Positions 59,903 to 64,000 of a DNA stretch of 64,000 nt are shown in pieces. Source of the DNA: Ophiodon elongatus (Eukaryota > Chordata > Actinopteri > Perciformes > Hexagrammidae); contig JACSYO010000458.1 of the NCBI GenBank assembly GCA_016806645.1, positions 257,501-321,500 on the forward strand, given 5' to 3'. Both the position numbers and the translations under genes were made by a program. The notes under the pieces were generated by a model. It was not told where the DNA came from. It saw nothing but the letters and a program-made list of their open reading frames with translations, and did no database searches. The first letter of the stretch is position 1. Each line of letters opens with the position of its first letter.

Positions 59903-60783
59903 CTACTAACAAGGGAACCGCTGTGACTGAGTTCATATTCATTAGAGCATCATTCACTTCATCTGAATGTATTTAAACTAATATGTGTAAGGGTATATTA
60001 ATAACATTGAGGGAATTTGATTTGCTTTGTGAAGAGACGAATTCTATTTCATATAAAAATAATTACCTGCTTCACAACAGTCATCAGCCAACATTTAGAT
60101 TATTAACAGTAAGGGAATTGTATTGCTATCATCATTCACACAGTCAAACCTTCCTTCAAAGATTAACTGTACATTATTATTTAGGTATTTATTATTTCAC
60201 ACTTTATCAGGGGAGAGCGCGAACGCAGTCCCCCACTACCAGAAATTATGCAATCGAGATTCCCACATTTGGGGAATTCGCAGAGGTCAGCTCAGCCGAA
60301 GTGCAATGGCTAAGCCTCGCCCTGGGTGAACCACCTTCTTGATCATGGTATCTCCCTTGCCAGGTAAGTATGAGTTGTACACATCCGAGGCCGGGGAGTC
60401 TTTCACAGACACACCATGTTGACTGATGGTGCTGACAATATAGATATCACCAAAAACTACAGACTATAAGAGGTCTGATGACCTACAGGAAGTTAATATA
60501 GAGGAAGGTTATGTGTAATAAGGTTGACAAAGATTATTTACATTTTAATTGAGAAATAATGGTTACATTTCCCATCATGCAATGCTGTATTTCCATATCA
60601 AGAGTCAAGCTAAAATCACCAGCTGTATCTATTTATCTCCAACAAAAGAGTAAGAGCTTAACAGCGAGTTCAGATGAGACAAAGCTAAAGCAAACTGCAG
60701 TCAAAAGTAGTTTGATCCACATTTTAAATCCAGAGGAAAGAATAAAATCACATGTTCTCTGCTTCTCTCACATTATAACCACT
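59899..60783. repeat. Duplicated U1 unit, copy B
   Basis: Near-identical to 57863-58722, spaced about 2.04 kb apart in direct orientation, with scattered substitutions in the flanks and only two within U1. Confidence 0.93.
60208..60371 (-). ncRNA. U1 spliceosomal snRNA, copy B
   Basis: Second 164-nt U1 gene on the minus strand with the same 5' splice-site recognition sequence, loops and Sm site as copy A. Its terminal hairpin reads GCGTTCGCGC, as I recall in the human gene, so this copy is closer to the canonical sequence. The upstream region out to about 85 bases is shared with copy A. Whether both are transcribed cannot be told from sequence. Confidence 0.97.
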
Positions 60784-60789
60784 TCCTCT

Positions 60790-62410
60790 TTCTTTGTTTA
60801 CTGCTGGTGCGCTACTGATATACTGCCATCTATTGGTCTGGAGTGTGAACAACGCTGGTTGTTTAGCAAATATAAAGAATACAGTTCAACTAAAGACTGA
60901 ACATGATAATATTTTATAATTATTTTAGACACCAATTTTACATATAGTGAAATCAGCATGACTCAGGGAGCGCATTTAAAATGATGCGGCTTCTAGAGAA
61001 GCATTTCTTGTCAAAAGAAAAGAGATAATACAACTTGATAAACTCCAATTTAGCTTAAGTTATTTATTTGTGGTTTATTTTGCAGTTCTTACTTTCATCT
61101 TTCAACCTTTCAGGTTTTTAAATAATACATTTCTTAATACACAACTGAGGTGTTTCATGTGATCTCAGAGCCTCTTAATCCACAACACATACGGCTCATT
61201 CATGAGACTGTGACTGCTTTAGTACACACACCTGAAATGTTGACCGGACATGTTTCAAATTTCTTTTGAATATTATGTCACGAGTTACAAAGTCATTCAA
61301 TTACAAAACTAAATAATATTCAAACGTGTATTTGATGTTGTTAAATCACAACCTTTTGCATTTAGTATGTGGTAGTGTTGCATTCCAGTTGCTATGTGTT
61401 TATTTTAATGTTATATAATGTAATGTTAATACATTTGATTAATGCATTTGGGTATTTTGTTATTAGTTTTTTTCAATTATTTTGAGCTGGTTTTACTTAA
61501 TGAATATATCAAAATAAGACTTCATTGTTGCTCAATCACAATCCATTAAAGTCTGTCCATCTAATCAATCTGTTGCACTGTAGCCTATTCTAGTTGCTAT
61601 GTACTGAACATGAAAACTATGATACTGTGAAATATTTACTATTTTAACTTAAATAATGACTGTTGACAAAAACTCTTTTTTGTATTTGAAGTAAAAAAGC
61701 AAATATTCAGCATAAATCCTGTCATTATTAATGTTGTCAGGTGGCACAGCTGGTAAACGTCAGGTGGTGCAACCAGATAAAACATTCATTTAGAGCAATA
61801 CATAATAGGTTAAAGTGACCAAATGGTTGATAACTATAATGTAAATAACTATTTAATTGCATGTATTCATTTGTACATTTGTATCATTATTTTCCTCAGT
61901 TCAAACGTAAAATCAGATGCTTAAGATACCAAAACCCTGGCCAATAGAATGCAATAATCTTAATTTATTATAAATAAAAAACACATCCACAAAATAGATA
62001 TGTTAGTCACTGTAGACACTCTAAGAAATACTTGCCAAAGATTTCAGTTATAATGAATAGTAGGAATATATATATATCTATCTATATATATATATATAGA
62101 TATATATATATATATATATGTGTGTGTTTCTGTGAGACCACTGCTGTCAGAATTTTCCCTTTTGGGAAATGAGCATTGTGAAGTCTAACAACAGATTCAA
62201 TCAATGTGAGTAAATAAATGAATGTTTTATATTTTTCTGTGAACTGAGCAATTTATTAAATCCTTGTCTCACTCACCAGTTCAATGTTTTTAACAGGAGC
62301 TGACATCAATCATATAATAGTTTGAGCATCAGACCACTTAATAGTCAATATGTGCAATGATCAATTATAATCACTAGCTCATGGTAGTTTTAGGATTATT
62401 GTTTTGAACA
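60790..62410. other. AT-rich spacer between U1-B and U2
   Basis: No coding region recognised. Includes an (AT)n/(CTAT)n tract at 62067-62128 and low-complexity AT sequence. Confidence 0.6.
62067..62128. repeat. (AT)n with embedded CTAT/GATA units and short (GT)n end
   Basis: Alternating AT broken by TCTATCTA and AGATA motifs; partly self-complementary. Confidence 0.9.
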
Positions 62411-62418
62411 TGTTTAGG

Positions 62419-62606
62419 GGGTGCACCGTTCCTGGAGGTACTGCAATACCAGGTCGATGCGTGGAGTGGACGGAGCAAGCCCCTATTCCATCTCCCTATT
62501 CCAAAAATCAATTTAATATATGGTCCCCGGGTAGGGGACGTATCAGATATTAAACTGATAAGAACAGATACTACACTTGATCTTAGCCAAAAGGCCGAGA
62601 AGCGAT
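62419..62606 (-). ncRNA. U2 spliceosomal snRNA
   Basis: A 188-nt minus-strand gene beginning ATCGCTTCTCGGCCTTTTGG and containing the branch-point pairing segment GTGTAGTATCTG. The Sm site context is TTGATTTTTGGA, and the conserved 3' part includes ACGCATCGACCTGG, TATTGCAGTACCTCCAGG and AACGGTGCACCC. It is intact by eye over the regions I recall from human U2. U2 pairs with the intron branch site and is transcribed by RNA polymerase II. A 3'-box-like sequence (GTTCAAAACAATAA) follows the end. The 3' end is placed by length; one to three bases either way is possible. Confidence 0.97.
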
Positions 62607-62609
62607 AAC

Positions 62610-64000
62610 GTGTCACGGCCAGAGATGAGGAAGGGATTCTCCGCACAGTCTCTCTCACTCATGGGTCGGGAACTAAACTACAACTTTTCGGGTCACCATG
62701 TGAAACAGGAACAATGTACAATATTCATAATGTGACACTATTGCTATTGCTTTTGATTGCGATATTTACATTAAACTTGTGTTTGCAGATTCGTCTTCTT
62801 GTTTACTTCCGGACACGTGGTACGCTGTCGTCCAATAGGAAGTAGAAACGCAATAAATATAATTCACGATTTGCAGACACGTCGGGATTCATATGACGTT
62901 TATAAAAGTATATTATTTCTTAAATATCGTGTAACTAACGTGTGAGGTTGAGAAAAGTGACGTAATGACGCTTCAAAGTGACGTACGGAGAACAACTGGA
63001 GCTCCGTCTCTCTGGAGAGCAGAGCTGACCCACATCTCACGTCTTCAGCCTCACAGACAGTCAGCTGAAGGAAACCAGCGATGCATCGTTCACCAGTGAC
63101 TTTAGTCCCGAAGACGTCCCGTAACATAACTCATCCAGAGCAGAATATAAACCTTCAGTGAGGCCGTGATGAAGAAGAAGCGGCTCTAATGAGTCCTGTC
63201 GCATGGCAGAATAATCGTGTAGTAATAAGTATGTGTCCCACAACCTCAACTTAAATACATCGCTGTTAAAATGGAGAACAACGTCCGCGGTGTCCTTCAC
63301 ACCAGCGAACTGAACCAAGTTATATTTTAATAAACCGACATTCTCGGTCAACAATCTTAATTATCTTCTAATGTCACAACTGAGGTTGTTTGATAGTTTA
63401 ATACTCTGAATTAACTTGTGTTATAATACTGTGACAGTGACGTAACGTTAACCTAACTTACTTCTCCTAATAAGGTCATGAAGATGACTGAGCTGTTATG
63501 GCGACTTGAAGTCAGCCTTAACTAACTTAATGTTAATGTTAAACTAAAGCCAGCTTGACTGCCTAATACAAACATATTAGTTAATAGTTTTTATTAAGCA
63601 GAATAAAAAATGTAGCATAAAAACAAGACATTTTATTTAGACACGCTAGCTCAGAGCTAGCATTAACTTAGCTAACAGTTAGCTCGCGCTATCAAAACAC
63701 AGGTGCTGCGATGAAACACCTCTAAAGAGCCGAAAACTATTCGTCTTCCTGACAATTGTTGTCGTAATAAAGCCCGCTCTATTGTTCCTATGATAAATGT
63801 CAAGATATTTAGTCAAAATGAACTTACTAAAGGTTGTCTTCTGCTAATTGACGAGGTATTCCTGTTCAGACAGCAGCGGTGTGTTAGTGCGCTTGACCGT
63901 TAGCTACCTGGATGTTGTGCTATTATATTCTGAACAAATGCAAAGTTAAAAGGTAGTTTGCATTATTTTAAACCATTTAATTCACCAACAGTGTTTAAGC
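62610..64000. other. Right-edge region, promoter-like but no gene recognised
   Basis: 62620-63330 has moderate CpG content and a minus-strand open frame of 97 codons (63061-63354) that I do not recognise. 63640-63690 is dense in GCTAGC/TTAGCTAAC motifs of the sort also found beside the rsf1 start. A transcription start for a neighbouring gene is plausible, but no exon can be supported. Confidence 0.4.

Noticed and set aside
59983..60342. 119-codon plus-strand open frame
   Set aside because: Its second half is the antisense of the U1 copy B gene.
62374..62658. 94-codon minus-strand open frame near 62.5 kb
   Set aside because: It is a translation of the U2 snRNA gene.

Overview
This window comes from a ray-finned fish (teleost) nuclear chromosome. 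It holds spliced vertebrate genes with GT-AG introns, vertebrate U1 and U2 snRNA genes, abundant (CA)n and other microsatellites, a Rex3-like RTE retrotransposon with a tandem TGGA tail, and dispersed fish repeats. Species cannot be fixed from the sequence. No operon, CRISPR array, plasmid or prokaryotic feature is present.

Layout: 0-6.9 kb is intergenic and repeat-rich, with a CpG/GC-box promoter and strong minus-strand splice donor near 3.65-3.98 kb. Human gene order (PAK1-AQP11-CLNS1A-RSF1) suggests this is the noncoding first exon of pak1, running off the left edge. aqp11 (+, 3 exons, 271 aa) spans 7.25-10.1 kb. clns1a (-, 6 exons, 254 aa) spans 12.05-18.54 kb and converges on aqp11. rsf1 (-, 18 coding exons, 1531 aa) spans 25.6-44.7 kb and probably has a long 3' UTR reaching toward 20 kb. 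Its intron 6 carries an L2-like LINE fragment split by a nearly full-length Rex3-like element with a 10-bp target-site duplication. panx1 (+, 7 coding exons, 440 aa) spans 48.45-53.0 kb and is divergent from rsf1. From 54.7 to 57.8 kb lie decayed transposon-like sequences. From 57.9 to 62.6 kb there is a minus-strand spliceosomal RNA cluster: two 164-nt U1 genes inside a duplicated ~0.86-kb unit, then one U2 gene. The right edge has no recognised gene but shows promoter-like sequence.

Functionally the genes are independent: aqp11 is an intracellular aquaporin, clns1a (pICln) an Sm-protein chaperone for snRNP assembly, rsf1 the histone-binding subunit of the RSF remodeler, and panx1 an ATP-release channel. 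U1 and U2 encode the RNA clients of the pICln pathway, but their proximity may be chance.

I see no undescribed multi-gene system. The most notable signal is how often simple repeats directly abut splice sites in all four genes. The best case is aqp11 exon 2, whose acceptor is reached through a GT repeat and whose donor is the first unit of an 8 x 16-bp minisatellite in which every unit starts with GTAAGA. Exon boundaries were placed by eye from splice signals, reading phase and remembered human homologues; cDNA would confirm them.
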